64,000 nucleotides of DNA from Sinorhizobium sp. A49. Its GTDB lineage: Bacteria; Pseudomonadota; Alphaproteobacteria; Rhizobiales; Rhizobiaceae. Numbering within the stretch: position 1 is the first letter of the stretch; the number at the start of each line of letters is the position of its first letter. Under the pieces are notes generated by a model. It was not told the DNA's origin. It was given only the letters and a program-made list of their open reading frames with translations, and ran no database searches. This document shows positions 19,069-28,027 of this stretch, piece by piece. The translations under genes and the position numbers were made by a program. The stretch is from assembly GCF_002002725.1 (NCBI RefSeq), contig NZ_MUNW01000055.1:186001-250000 (forward strand). Reading direction: 5' to 3'.

Positions 19069-19959
19069 TCACTGTGTAAAGACCACGGTCCTGTGGCCGT
19101 TGAGCATGACGCGGTTTTCCAGATGCATCTTTACCGCTCGGGCGAGAACACGGCTTTCGATATCGCGGCCGGTGGCGACGAAATCTTCGGCGCTCATCGC
19201 GTGGGTGACCCGCTCCGTCTCCTGCTCGATGATCGGACCTTCGTCGAGGTCAGGCGTGACGTAATGGGCGGTCGCGCCGATCAGCTTGACGCCGCGAGCA
19301 TGCGCCTGGTGGTAGGGCTTGGCCCCCTTGAAGGACGGCAGGAACGAGTGGTGGATGTTGATGATCCGGCCATAGAGCCGCTTCGACAAATTGTCGGAAA
19401 GCACCTGCATGTAGCGGGCGAGGATGACGAGGTCAGCCTCCGTTTCGCGCGCGAGATCGATCAGCCGCTGCTCCTGTTCGGCCTTGTTGTCCTTCGTCAC
19501 TTTCCAGTGGTGATAGGCGATGCCTCCGAGGTCGGCGGTCCTGGCGCTGTCGTCGTGGTTGGAAACGATTGCAACGACCTCGGCATTCAGCCAGCCAACG
19601 CGGATCTGGTAGAGAAGATGCAGCAGCGCATGGTCGAACTTCGAGACCATGACGATGATTTTCGGCCGACGGGTCGCGTCGGCAACCGCGGCCCTCATGC
19701 CGAAGCGATCGATCGCCGGTTTCAGCGCCCGCTCGATGCCATCTCGCGACATGCCGGAGGGTCCGGTGAAGGCGATGCGCATGAAGAAGCAATTGGTCTC
19801 CACATCGCGAAACTGATTGCTTTCGGCAATGTTGCCGCCGATGGCGGCAAGCTCGGTCGTCACGGCCGCGACAATGCCGGGCTGGTCATCGCAGGCGAGC
19901 GTCAGGATGAACGAGGCGGCAGTGCCTGTTGATGTCAGATTGGCGGGCATCACGGTCAT
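19069..19959 (-). CDS. purU: Formyltetrahydrofolate deformylase
   Basis: 296 residues from the ATG at 19959 with GGAAAGAGG upstream. An N-terminal ACT domain (FILTLACDDQPGIVAAVTTEL) precedes the formyltransferase fold with NHDD and HHSFLPSFKGAKPY plus the downstream aspartate in DLDEGPIIEQE. PurU releases formate from 10-formyl-THF and so regenerates free THF. In demethylation gene clusters it drains C1 units produced by GcvT-type demethylases, which fits the nearby DMGDH-like gene. Confidence 0.94.
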   Translation of the reverse strand: MTVMPANLTSTGTAASFILTLACDDQPGIVAAVTTELAAIGGNIAESNQFRDVETNCFFMRIAFTGPSGMSRDGIERALKPAIDRFGMRAAVADATRRPKIIVMVSKFDHALLHLLYQIRVGWLNAEVVAIVSNHDDSARTADLGGIAYHHWKVTKDNKAEQEQRLIDLARETEADLVILARYMQVLSDNLSKRLYGRIINIHHSFLPSFKGAKPYHQAHARGVKLIGATAHYVTPDLDEGPIIEQETERVTHAMSAEDFVATGRDIESRVLARAVKMHLENRVMLNGHRTVVFTQ

Positions 19960-19984
19960 GCCTCTTTCCTTTCGCGGTAACGGT

Positions 19985-21124
19985 TCAGGTCTTGGATTTC
20001 GGCTGGCCGAAGACATAGTCGGCGACCCTGGGCAGAAAGGTCTCGCTATAGTACCCGCGCGGCTTCTCGCCGACGGCCACCCCGGCATTGAGAATGCCGG
20101 CCTGGTAATCGTCGGCAAAAAGCGAATAGGGGTAGACGGGTTCGACAGCGCTTGCCGAATTCAGGTGTTGGCGCAGTTCGAGAGGAATCGAAAAATCCAG
20201 TGCGGCCAGATTGTCGTCGAGCTGTTCGATCCGGCTGGCGCCGATGATGGCGGCGCCGACCCCCGGCTGGGTCACCACCCAATTCAACGCGACCTGCGCC
20301 ATGCTGTGGCCGGTCTCGGCACCGACCGCCTCGAGTGCGGCTACAATCCGCATGTTGCGCTCGGTAAAGAGGCCGAGCCCGCTGCCGGAGGCGTCGAGCG
20401 AAAGCCGCCCCGCCGCCTCTCGGCCGGCGCGATACTTGCCGGAGAGCAGTCCCATCGCGAGCGGGCTCCAGGCGGTGATGCCGAGACCGAGCGTCTGGGC
20501 GAGCGGCACGAACTCGTTCTCGATGCTGCGTTCGGCCAGCGAATAGGGAAGCTGCAGGCAGATCGGCGGCGTGAGCGCATGCGCTTCTGCCCAGGTCTGG
20601 GCGCGCGCCGCATACCAGCCGGGCACGTCGGAAAGTCCGGCATAGCGGATCTTGCCGGCGCGCACGAGATCGTCGAACGTCCGCATGACCTCTTCCACCG
20701 GCGTGATCCGGTCCCAGGTGTGCAGCAGATAGAGGTCGATGTAATCCGTCTTCAGCCGCCGCAGCGAGGCGTCGACGGCGCGCATCAGGTTCTTGCGGCC
20801 GTTGCCACCAGCATTCGGGTTGCCGGGCTGCAGGCTGTTGGAAAACTTGGTCGAAATCACCACCCGGTCGCGAACGCCCGCATCGGCGACGAACTTGCCG
20901 ATCAGTTCCTCGCTGACGCCGGCCGCATAGGAATCCGCCGTATCGATGAAGTTACCTCCGACATCGAGGTAGCGGTCGAAGATCTTGCGCGCCGCGTCCT
21001 CGTCCGATCCCCAGGAGCCGCCGATCCCGCGAATGCCGCCATTGCCGAAGGTCATCGTTCCGAGCGCGAGCCGGCTGACCCTGAGGCCCGAGCGGCCGAG
21101 AAGGTAATAGTGGTCCATGGACAT
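19985..21124 (-). CDS. Aldo/keto reductase
   Basis: 379 residues from the ATG at 21124 (MSMDHYYLLGRSGLRVSRLALGTMTFG), with AGGA upstream. The catalytic tetrad is visible: Asp and Tyr in FIDTADSYAAGVSE, Lys in VISTKFSN and His in YLLHTWD. NADPH-dependent oxidoreductase acting on a carbonyl or alcohol. It lies 25 bases upstream of purU and about 40 bases downstream of the racemase-like gene, in the same transcription unit. The substrate is unknown. Confidence 0.9.
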   Translation of the reverse strand: MSMDHYYLLGRSGLRVSRLALGTMTFGNGGIRGIGGSWGSDEDAARKIFDRYLDVGGNFIDTADSYAAGVSEELIGKFVADAGVRDRVVISTKFSNSLQPGNPNAGGNGRKNLMRAVDASLRRLKTDYIDLYLLHTWDRITPVEEVMRTFDDLVRAGKIRYAGLSDVPGWYAARAQTWAEAHALTPPICLQLPYSLAERSIENEFVPLAQTLGLGITAWSPLAMGLLSGKYRAGREAAGRLSLDASGSGLGLFTERNMRIVAALEAVGAETGHSMAQVALNWVVTQPGVGAAIIGASRIEQLDDNLAALDFSIPLELRQHLNSASAVEPVYPYSLFADDYQAGILNAGVAVGEKPRGYYSETFLPRVADYVFGQPKSKT

Positions 21125-21165
21125 GGGAATTCCTGATTTGTCTCGCGTCCTGCCCTGCGCCGCCG

Positions 21166-21900
21166 TCACATGTGGCCGTGATAGCTCTTGCGGGCGACGC
21201 CTTGCTGGACGTGGTTGATCATCGTGATGAAATCGAAGACCGGACGACCGGTCGCCGCCTGCACCGCGTGAGCATAGGGCGGAAGATCGCTGCATTCGAG
21301 CAGAATGGAGCGAACGTCCGGGTTATCCTCGACGAGCTTGCGGGCGACCTCGGTAACCTCCCGCTCGATCTTCGCACTGTCGAGCGTGCCCTTTTCTTCC
21401 AGTATGGCTTCGCGGAATTCCGTCTGCCCTTCCATGCCTGCGATGGCGAGCGGAATATGCCCTGGCACGTTGCTCGCCTCGAAGTGGCGCGGCGTCAGTC
21501 GGCTGGCATTGGCCGTGATGATGCCGACCCTGCCGCCGGCAGCCGCATGCATGAACGGGATCTGCATCAGGCTCGACAGGAACACCGGGATATCGACAGC
21601 CGCTGCAACCTCTTCCTGGAAATAGGCCATGAAACCGCAGGCCCCGGTGATCGCCTTGACGCCGCGGTTCTGCAACTCGACGGCCGCTTCGATGAAGACG
21701 TCGCGAAGGGCCGGATCGCGCTGGTTGAGCAGCCGGTCGATCGAGGCGCCGCGCACCTCCTGGAAGCGCACGGGAAAATCATAGGTCGTGGCGTTGCCGA
21801 CATTGCCGGGCACGCAAGGATAGGCCGCGTCGAGGATGAGGATGCCGATCTGCTCCCCGTACCACGATTGAGTCCTCCGCGTGACTGTGTGGACAGTCAT
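21166..21900 (-). CDS. Aspartate/glutamate racemase family protein (hydantoin racemase-like)
   Basis: 244 residues from the ATG at 21900, preceded by GGAGA. The two catalytic-type cysteines of the Asp/Glu/hydantoin racemase fold are present in GACGFMA and LECSDLPPYA. Members interconvert D/L forms of acidic amino acids or hydantoins or act as decarboxylases/isomerases. The gene is in the operon of an amino-acid ABC transporter, so it probably acts on the imported solute. A longer frame to 21978 has no better ribosome site. Confidence 0.85.
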   Translation of the reverse strand: MTVHTVTRRTQSWYGEQIGILILDAAYPCVPGNVGNATTYDFPVRFQEVRGASIDRLLNQRDPALRDVFIEAAVELQNRGVKAITGACGFMAYFQEEVAAAVDIPVFLSSLMQIPFMHAAAGGRVGIITANASRLTPRHFEASNVPGHIPLAIAGMEGQTEFREAILEEKGTLDSAKIEREVTEVARKLVEDNPDVRSILLECSDLPPYAHAVQAATGRPVFDFITMINHVQQGVARKSYHGHM

Positions 21901-21986
21901 CGTCTTGTCTCCGATATCGAAATTGTTCTCAAATCGGCATGCCCGCCGAGGGGAATGGGAGCCGGTTGCGGCTCCCATAGCCGATG

Positions 21987-22826
21987 TTACTGAACCAGGC
22001 GCGGCGCGCCGGTTTCGGCCGCCGTCCCATCGAGGCCGTAGGACTTCAGGACGTTGACGATGGTGCCGTCGGCGTGCATCGCCTCGATCTGCGCATCCAA
22101 TGCGACACCGAGTTCCTTGGCGTTGAAGGAATAGGGAAACGCCGCCTGCGCGGCTTCCTTGGTGGCCCTGACCCGATCGTCGGAGGCTGCGACCTTGACC
22201 TTGACGTCCTTGAGAGCGCCGCTCTTTTCAGCAACGACGCCCGTCGAATAGCCATCCACGGCGACGTCGATACGGCCGGCGAAGAGGTCCTGCTGCATGT
22301 TGACCGAGTTCGGGTAAAGCTTCAGCTTGGAACCGAGCATGGCCTTCAGGTCGGTGACCCAGAGATAGCCCTGCACCGTTCCGACCTGCTTGTCTTCCAG
22401 GTCGGCGACATTGGCAAAGCCATCCTTGGAATAGATCGCCATCTGGTCCGTATAGAGCGGTGCCGAAAGGTTCATGACCTTGGCGCGCTCGGCGGTGCGA
22501 TACCAGTCGCCGGTGGCGATATCCGCCTGTCCCGACAGCACATACTGGATGGCGGCGGCCGGATCGACGGCAACCGCCTTCACCTTCAGGCATTCGCGCT
22601 TGGCGAATTCGGCGGCGATATCGCCGTCGATGCCCTTCATGTTGCCGGCGTCATCAAGGTAGGAATGCGGGACATAGGTTGTCACGGCAACCGTCAGCGT
22701 GCCCTCTTCGATGGTGCTGAAGGTGTGTTTCGGGGTGCAATCCTGAGCAAGCGCCACCTGGCTCGAAACGAGGATGCCGGCGATGCCGGTCAGCAGAAGG
22801 CGGGTTTTGGTCGCAAATGTGGTCAT
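21987..22826 (-). CDS. Amino-acid ABC transporter substrate-binding protein (SBP_bac_3)
   Basis: 279 residues with a signal peptide (hydrophobic LLLTGIAGILVSSQVALA, cleavage near residue 27). GTLTVAVTTYVPHSYLDDAGNMKGIDGDIAAEFAKR and IQYVLSGQADIATGDWYRTAERAKVMNLS are typical of polar-amino-acid binding proteins. AAAGGG lies upstream of the start. Its two permeases and ATPase are encoded immediately upstream. Confidence 0.92.
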   Translation of the reverse strand: MTTFATKTRLLLTGIAGILVSSQVALAQDCTPKHTFSTIEEGTLTVAVTTYVPHSYLDDAGNMKGIDGDIAAEFAKRECLKVKAVAVDPAAAIQYVLSGQADIATGDWYRTAERAKVMNLSAPLYTDQMAIYSKDGFANVADLEDKQVGTVQGYLWVTDLKAMLGSKLKLYPNSVNMQQDLFAGRIDVAVDGYSTGVVAEKSGALKDVKVKVAASDDRVRATKEAAQAAFPYSFNAKELGVALDAQIEAMHADGTIVNVLKSYGLDGTAAETGAPRLVQ

Positions 22827-22853
22827 GCCTGAATGCCCTTTCGTGGTGTTGGT

Positions 22854-23516
22854 TCAGCGTTGCGCGTAGGAACCGGCGCGCTTTTCGACATGGCTGACGA
22901 GGAGAGCGGCGGGGATGGAGATCGAGGCGTAGAGAACACCGGCGGCAAGCAGCGCCGGGAAATAGCGGAAGGTGTTCGAGCCGATTTCATAGGCGCGGCT
23001 AACGAGTTCCGGCAGCGCGATGGTGAAACACAGCGACGTGCCTTGGAAAATCAGGATCGAGAAAGCGAGCAGCGCCGGAAGGGCGACACGCAACCCCTGC
23101 GGCAGCAGGACATAACGCAAGGCGTCCAGTCGATTGAGACCGATCGCAACCGCCGCCTCGCGCTGGCCATGCGGTATCGACTGCAGGCTGGCGCGGATGA
23201 TCTCGCTGGTATAGGCGCCGGTATTCCAGGCAAGCGCGATGACGGCTGCCGTGAACGACCCGAGCGTCAGGCCTGTCGTCGGCAAGCCAAAATAGATGAA
23301 TTGCAACAGCACCAGCGCCGGCGCACCACGGCCGACCTCGACCAGGAACAGCGCGACGATTTTGGTCAGCCGGCTTTTGGCAAGGACCCCAAGGGCAAGC
23401 AAGAGCCCGAACGGAATGCCGATCAAGAGGCTGAGCGCCGTCACCTGCAGGCTGATCGACAGACCCGACAGCAGATCGGGCAGCCAGGCGGAAAGTTCTT
23501 CAAGGCTCGGCAACAT
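22854..23516 (-). CDS. Amino-acid ABC transporter permease (HisM/GlnP type)
   Basis: 220 residues from the ATG at 23516, which overlaps the stop codon of the previous permease (TGATG). The EAA loop is seen as EIIRASLQSIPHGQREAAVAIGLNRLDALRYVLLPQGLR. About five membrane helices. The reading frame is open much further upstream, but that part is antisense-like shadow of the neighbouring permease gene and is not coding. Confidence 0.92.
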   Translation of the reverse strand: MLPSLEELSAWLPDLLSGLSISLQVTALSLLIGIPFGLLLALGVLAKSRLTKIVALFLVEVGRGAPALVLLQFIYFGLPTTGLTLGSFTAAVIALAWNTGAYTSEIIRASLQSIPHGQREAAVAIGLNRLDALRYVLLPQGLRVALPALLAFSILIFQGTSLCFTIALPELVSRAYEIGSNTFRYFPALLAAGVLYASISIPAALLVSHVEKRAGSYAQR

Positions 23517-24160
23517 CAGCGGGCCACCTTTGCTTGCAGATAGCCGTCGGCGACGCGCGACAGCCAGGCGACCGGCAGGCTGAGCAGGATGTAGAACATG
23601 CCGACCAGAGCGAAGACCTCGAGACCTCGGAATGTGAGCTGCGACAGCTGGTTGCCCTGGAAGGCCAGTTCGCTGACACCGATGGTCGAGGCGACGGCCG
23701 TCTCCTTCATCAGGCCGATGAGGTAGCTCGCGGCCGAAGGCAAAGCCACGCGAAAAGCCTGCGGCGCAACAACATCCGTCAGCGTGGACCAGCGGCCGAG
23801 GTTCAGCGCCGACGACGCCTCCCATTGCCCGAAGTGGATCGAGGCCAGCGCGCCACGGTAGATTTCCGCCATGTTCGCAGCCGCGATCAATCCGAGCCCG
23901 GCCAGCGCCGCATTGAACGGACTGATCGGAAAGACGCTCATTCCAAGGCCGAAGAAGATGATGAATAGCCAGAGGATCGGCGGAATGCCGCGCACGATCT
24001 GGATGAAGATCATGGCGAGGAACCGTAGCGGCAGGATGCGACTTTGCCTGGCCGCAACCAGCGGGACGCCGAGGACGGCACCGACCAGAAAAGCGCCGAG
24101 CGTCAAGGCAACGGTCCAGGGAAGCCCGCGCAGAATGGCGAAGAGGTCTGCCGTGCTCAT
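23516..24160 (-). CDS. Amino-acid ABC transporter permease (second subunit)
   Basis: 214 residues with the HisQ/HisM-type pattern [21 protein letters not shown] and the EAA-loop [39 protein letters not shown]. It forms the heterodimeric membrane channel with the 22854-23516 product. Its start overlaps the ATPase stop by four bases. Confidence 0.92.
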   Translation of the reverse strand: MSTADLFAILRGLPWTVALTLGAFLVGAVLGVPLVAARQSRILPLRFLAMIFIQIVRGIPPILWLFIIFFGLGMSVFPISPFNAALAGLGLIAAANMAEIYRGALASIHFGQWEASSALNLGRWSTLTDVVAPQAFRVALPSAASYLIGLMKETAVASTIGVSELAFQGNQLSQLTFRGLEVFALVGMFYILLSLPVAWLSRVADGYLQAKVAR

Positions 24161-25005
24161 CGGTCGTGCACCGCCCGAAGGAACCGCTTCGTGCGCTCCT
24201 GCTGCGGATTGCGCATGACGTCGGCCGACGGCCCCTTCTCGATGATCTTGCCATCGGCCATGATCATCACCGTGTCGGAGACGTTCTCGGCAAAGCTCAT
24301 TTCGTGGGTGACCACGATCATCGTCATGCCGGTTTCGGCCAGTTCGCGCATGACGGCAAGCACTTCGAGGCCGAGTTCGGGATCGAGCGCCGAAGTCGGT
24401 TCGTCGAAGAGCATGACATCAGGATCGAGCGCAAGCGCCCTCGCAATGGCGATGCGCTGTTGCTGGCCGCCGGAACAGCGGCCGGGAAACTGCTCCGCCT
24501 TGTCGGCCAGACCGACGCGGCTCAGCAACTGCATCGACCGTTCGTCGGCGTTTTTGCGGCTGCGTCCGAGAACGCGCTCCTGCGCCAGGCTGACATTTCG
24601 CAGCACCGTCATATGCGGAAAGAGGTTGAACGACTGGAAGACCATGCCAACGCTGCGGCGCAAGGTCGAAAGCTCCGATCGCCCGGCGGGTGCTGCAGCG
24701 TTGAGCGAAATGTCGCCGATGGTGACATGACCGCCATCCGGCGGCTCGAGGTAGTTGATGCAACGCAGCAGCGTGCTCTTGCCCGATCCGCTCGGACCGA
24801 TGATCGCCAGCACCTCACCCGGCATCACCTCAAGGTCGATACCGTCGAGCACCGTATGGTTGCCGTAGTGTTTGCTCAGCTTGTCCAGCTTGATGAGGGG
24901 TTTTCGCGCCTGACCCTTTTCGGAAGGCGCTCCTTTGGCGGCCAGAGCATCGTCCTCAGTCATTGTCGGTTTGCCACCCCTCATGTGCAAGACAGCGCCA
25001 TCCAT
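24157..25005 (-). CDS. Amino-acid ABC transporter ATP-binding protein (GlnQ/HisP type)
   Basis: 282 residues. Walker [10 protein letters not shown], signature [15 protein letters not shown], Walker [15 protein letters not shown] and the H-loop [10 protein letters not shown] are all intact. The first 35-40 residues precede the conserved domain; an internal ATG at 24963 is an alternative start. First gene of the presumed eight-gene operon running down to 17707. Confidence 0.92.
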   Translation of the reverse strand: MDGAVLHMRGGKPTMTEDDALAAKGAPSEKGQARKPLIKLDKLSKHYGNHTVLDGIDLEVMPGEVLAIIGPSGSGKSTLLRCINYLEPPDGGHVTIGDISLNAAAPAGRSELSTLRRSVGMVFQSFNLFPHMTVLRNVSLAQERVLGRSRKNADERSMQLLSRVGLADKAEQFPGRCSGGQQQRIAIARALALDPDVMLFDEPTSALDPELGLEVLAVMRELAETGMTMIVVTHEMSFAENVSDTVMIMADGKIIEKGPSADVMRNPQQERTKRFLRAVHDR

Positions 25006-25689
25006 GACGATTTCGCCCCATTTCAGGCACGGCTCGGCTCCACGCCGGGCAAGCCGCGTCCTGTCGCTGAAAATGTTTGATATCTGCCGTGCGCCCCAAG
25101 GCGAACGACTGTCGTTCCCGTTCTTTTATTGTGGATCACCATAACGATTCGATACGTGCTCGGCAGACGACAAAAATTGCAGGGCGACATAACCTGGAGT
25201 TATGATTTTAGAGGGTAGATCTTGGCGCCTGCCATGCAAGCCAGACGAATGCCTACGGTTTGAAATGTTTGCCGAACGCCTCGGGCGATAGAAGCAACCC
25301 GCCGATCCAACCAAAAAAGGTTAATGCCGGCGATCAGCGCTGTCGGCAAGATAACACTATTTTAGCCATGACCGATGAGTAAAGCCATCGGATCGCTAGA
25401 TATCGCTATGCTTACCGAGTCGCTCAAAAATTGCCTGCCTCGCCCGCGAGTGATAGAAAGAGCTATAAAATTGCAACCGAACAGAGAAGATGCCTGTGCT
25501 CGTACACTCGGTTCGAACTGCCGGCCTTGATGGCCGGCCGCACCACTTACGGCGACGCTTTGTACGGCAACCGTGCAAGAAAACAGACTGAAATTGAGGG
25601 CGGTGCCATGCTTGCAGTCCAAGCGGTTCGGGCACGGCAATGTTCGCAAGCGGTCCAGACAAAACCGCAACGGAAAGGGAAAGGCTAGG
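25006..25689. other. Long divergent intergenic region (684 bases)
   Basis: No gene is recognisable. It separates the minus-strand ABC operon from the plus-strand GGDEF-EAL gene and must hold both promoters. The only clear element I find is the LysR-type box at 25188-25204. The half nearest 25.3-25.5 kb is unusually AT-rich for the window. Confidence 0.5.
25188..25204. promoter_or_regulatory. LysR-type box upstream of the amino-acid ABC operon
   Basis: CATAACCTGGAGTTATG is a perfect 6-bp inverted repeat (CATAAC/GTTATG) with a T-N11-A core, 183 bases upstream of the ATPase start. It matches the box at the LysR gene (16761-16777) at about 14 of 17 positions. Confidence 0.6.
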
Positions 25690-27369
25690 ATGTCAAGCAC
25701 TGACTCGACGTTGTCTGCTGCATCTCCCGTGGACGATACCGTCCTTGGCAATACTGAAGAGGTCATTTCGGTTTACGACGAGGCCCTGCATCTGGTCGCT
25801 TCCTCGGTCGCTCTTCAACGGGCTTACGAGGTGGCTGGGCTGGTCGATGCAACACTCTGGCATGTCTACCCCGAACTGCTTGAGCCGGCCTCGAAGGCGA
25901 TGGCCGAGTCCGTTCTTGCCAATGGCGTTCCCCGCAGCATCGAAATCTTCGACGCGCCCAATCGGTCACGGCGAACCCTGCTGGTCTTTCGCGCCGGCCA
26001 GGGCGTCGGCGTCATCGAAACAGATGGCGCATCGGTGAGGAGAGAAGTCGCGAGCCAGGGCGAGAACGAGCGCGCACTGCTGCTTCATCAGGCGACCCAC
26101 GATGCCCTGACCGGTTTGCCCAACCGCCGCCAATTCAGCGACGACCTGCGAAACGTGTTGCCGGCCGTTCATGAGAAAAAGCCGGCGCTGATGCAGATCG
26201 ACCTCGACGATTTCAAGCCGATCAACGACACGCTTGGACATGGGGCCGGAGACGCGGTGCTGCGGATGGCGGCCGAACGCATACGCGGCGTTTTGCAAGA
26301 CGGGGAAGTTGCCTACCGGCTGGCGGGCGACGAATTCGCGATCATCCAGCGCGACGCCGAGCAGCCGGCCGAAGCTGAGCGGCTCGCCAATGCGGTGGTC
26401 AACGCCTTCAAGGAGCCGTTCACGGTCGATGGCATATCGGCATTCGTCGGTGCAAGCATCGGCATTGCCATCGCGCCGCCCGATGGCAACGAGGGCGAGC
26501 AACTGATGAAGGCGGCCGACATCGCTCTTTATGCGGCCAAAAAAGAAGGCCGCGGCCGCGCCAAAACCTTCAGCAGATCGATGCTGATCGTGCTGGAACA
26601 ACGGGAAATGCTGCGCCGCAGCCTGCGAACCGCGCTCAGGGAAAACCAGTTTTCCATCGAGTATCAACCGCTGGTAAAGCCCCCTTTCACCATTGTCGGC
26701 TTCGAGGCGTTGGTCCGCTGGCGTCATCCGCTAGTGGGCATCATTCCGCCCAATGTCTTCGTGCCGATGGCCGAATCCGATGGGTTGATGAGCGAGATCG
26801 GCCAATGGGTGCTGGAGCAGGCCTGCCGTCAGGCGACCACATGGCCCGCGCATTTCACCGTGGCCGTCAACCTGTCTCCGGCGCAGTTCCTTCACGACGG
26901 CTTCACCGACCGCGTATCACAGACACTCGATATGGTCGGCTTGCGGGCCGACCGGCTCGAACTGGAAGTCACCGAATCGGTTCTGCTCGAGAAGACCACC
27001 AACAATCTCGACACGCTCAATACGCTGAACGTGCTCGGCATTCAGATCTCGCTCGACGATTTCGGCACCTATTATTCTTCGCTGAGTTATCTCAAGAACT
27101 TCCCGTTCGACACGATCAAGATCGACCGCTATTTCATCAAAGATCTTGAGAATGACGAGAAGAGCCAGGTGATCGTCCGCTCGATCATCGCGCTCGCGCA
27201 CGGACTGGGGATGGCGGTGACGGCGGAAGGCGTCGAAACGCGGGCCCAGGCCCTGTGGCTGGAGCGCGAAGGCTGCGATCGCTTGCAGGGCTATTTCCTC
27301 GGCGTCCCCATGCCGCCCAACGCGATCGACGCCTATTTGCGTCAATCATCGTCAATGGAAGTTTCGTAA
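25690..27369 (+). CDS. PAS-GGDEF-EAL cyclic-di-GMP signalling protein
   Basis: 559 residues from the ATG at 25690 with GGAAAGG upstream. An N-terminal PAS-like segment (residues 25-115) is followed by a GGDEF domain (about 135-300) whose signature is AGDEF (212-216) and which lacks the RxxD inhibitory site (QDGE instead). The EAL domain (about 325-559) keeps EALVR, NLSP, VTES, DDFGT, KID and EGVET, though the usual GYSS after DDFGT reads YYSS. No membrane segment, so cytoplasmic. Both synthesis and hydrolysis of c-di-GMP are possible. It lies about 90-140 bases upstream of the partner-switching operon and is probably its output or co-transcribed. Confidence 0.9.
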   Translation: MSSTDSTLSAASPVDDTVLGNTEEVISVYDEALHLVASSVALQRAYEVAGLVDATLWHVYPELLEPASKAMAESVLANGVPRSIEIFDAPNRSRRTLLVFRAGQGVGVIETDGASVRREVASQGENERALLLHQATHDALTGLPNRRQFSDDLRNVLPAVHEKKPALMQIDLDDFKPINDTLGHGAGDAVLRMAAERIRGVLQDGEVAYRLAGDEFAIIQRDAEQPAEAERLANAVVNAFKEPFTVDGISAFVGASIGIAIAPPDGNEGEQLMKAADIALYAAKKEGRGRAKTFSRSMLIVLEQREMLRRSLRTALRENQFSIEYQPLVKPPFTIVGFEALVRWRHPLVGIIPPNVFVPMAESDGLMSEIGQWVLEQACRQATTWPAHFTVAVNLSPAQFLHDGFTDRVSQTLDMVGLRADRLELEVTESVLLEKTTNNLDTLNTLNVLGIQISLDDFGTYYSSLSYLKNFPFDTIKIDRYFIKDLENDEKSQVIVRSIIALAHGLGMAVTAEGVETRAQALWLEREGCDRLQGYFLGVPMPPNAIDAYLRQSSSMEVS

Positions 27370-27508
27370 AAACGCTGAGAGTGAGGCTGTGGAGTTGGCC
27401 GCAGGCGCAAGGGCGGCCGGTCTCTCCTCAGTTTGTGTGCCTGATAAATCAGCCTAGAAAGTGCCTGTGGGCCGTGGCAAAGTTCCACAGATGGAGGACA
27501 AAGCAAGT

Positions 27509-28027
27509 ATGGAAGTCGGTAACAGTGTGCCAGCGGAAGCGGCCTTCGAGCCCTTGCTCCAGTTTGAAATGGAGATGGGGACGTTCCTTTCGGAGTGGCA
27601 GCATTGCGACCATCTCTCCACCTATCTCGCCCGCATGATCAGCCACAACAGGGCTGATCCGGTCCGTCATTCGAACTTCTTCTCCTCGGCGCTCAACGAA
27701 TTGCTCGAAGTGTCGTTTCGCGGCGGCACCTCCAGCGGTCAAATCGGTCTTTCGATCTACCGCCATGGACCGGTCGAGCGGGTTCAGATCACCTTTCCAT
27801 GCCCGGCCGAACAGGTCCCGTTCTACCGCGAGGCCGTGTCGAAGATCGATCGCAGCGATGCGCATGCCCGCTATCTCGATTCGATCTCGACCGACATGGC
27901 GCCGAGCCGCGAATCCATTCTGCTCGATCTCGCCATCAATTTCGACGCGAGCATCCGCATCGAGGAAAGCACATCACCCGCAGTCACGCTGATCGTCGAC
28001 TTGCCTCTGGAAGGGCTCGTGAGTTGA
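27509..28027 (+). CDS. HATPase-like regulator, degenerate (first of two)
   Basis: 172 residues from the ATG at 27509 (GGAGG eleven bases upstream); a GTG at 27461 or ATG at 27491 would add up to 16 residues. The segment NFFSSALNELLEVSF lines up with the N-box [16 protein letters not shown] of the protein at 31564, and LLDLAINFDASIRI with its [15 protein letters not shown]. The second Asn of the N-box and the GxGLGL nucleotide loop are missing, so ATP binding is doubtful. No membrane segment. It is probably a binding partner of the STAS domain encoded next, with which it overlaps by four bases (TTGA). Assignment rests on weak motif similarity. Confidence 0.65.
   Translation: MEVGNSVPAEAAFEPLLQFEMEMGTFLSEWQHCDHLSTYLARMISHNRADPVRHSNFFSSALNELLEVSFRGGTSSGQIGLSIYRHGPVERVQITFPCPAEQVPFYREAVSKIDRSDAHARYLDSISTDMAPSRESILLDLAINFDASIRIEESTSPAVTLIVDLPLEGLVS

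Noticed and set aside
23517-24254. N-terminal extension of the 22854 permease frame
   Set aside because: The extension overlaps the second permease gene in another frame and is arginine/cysteine-rich noise; the ATG at 23516 overlapping the previous stop is the natural start.
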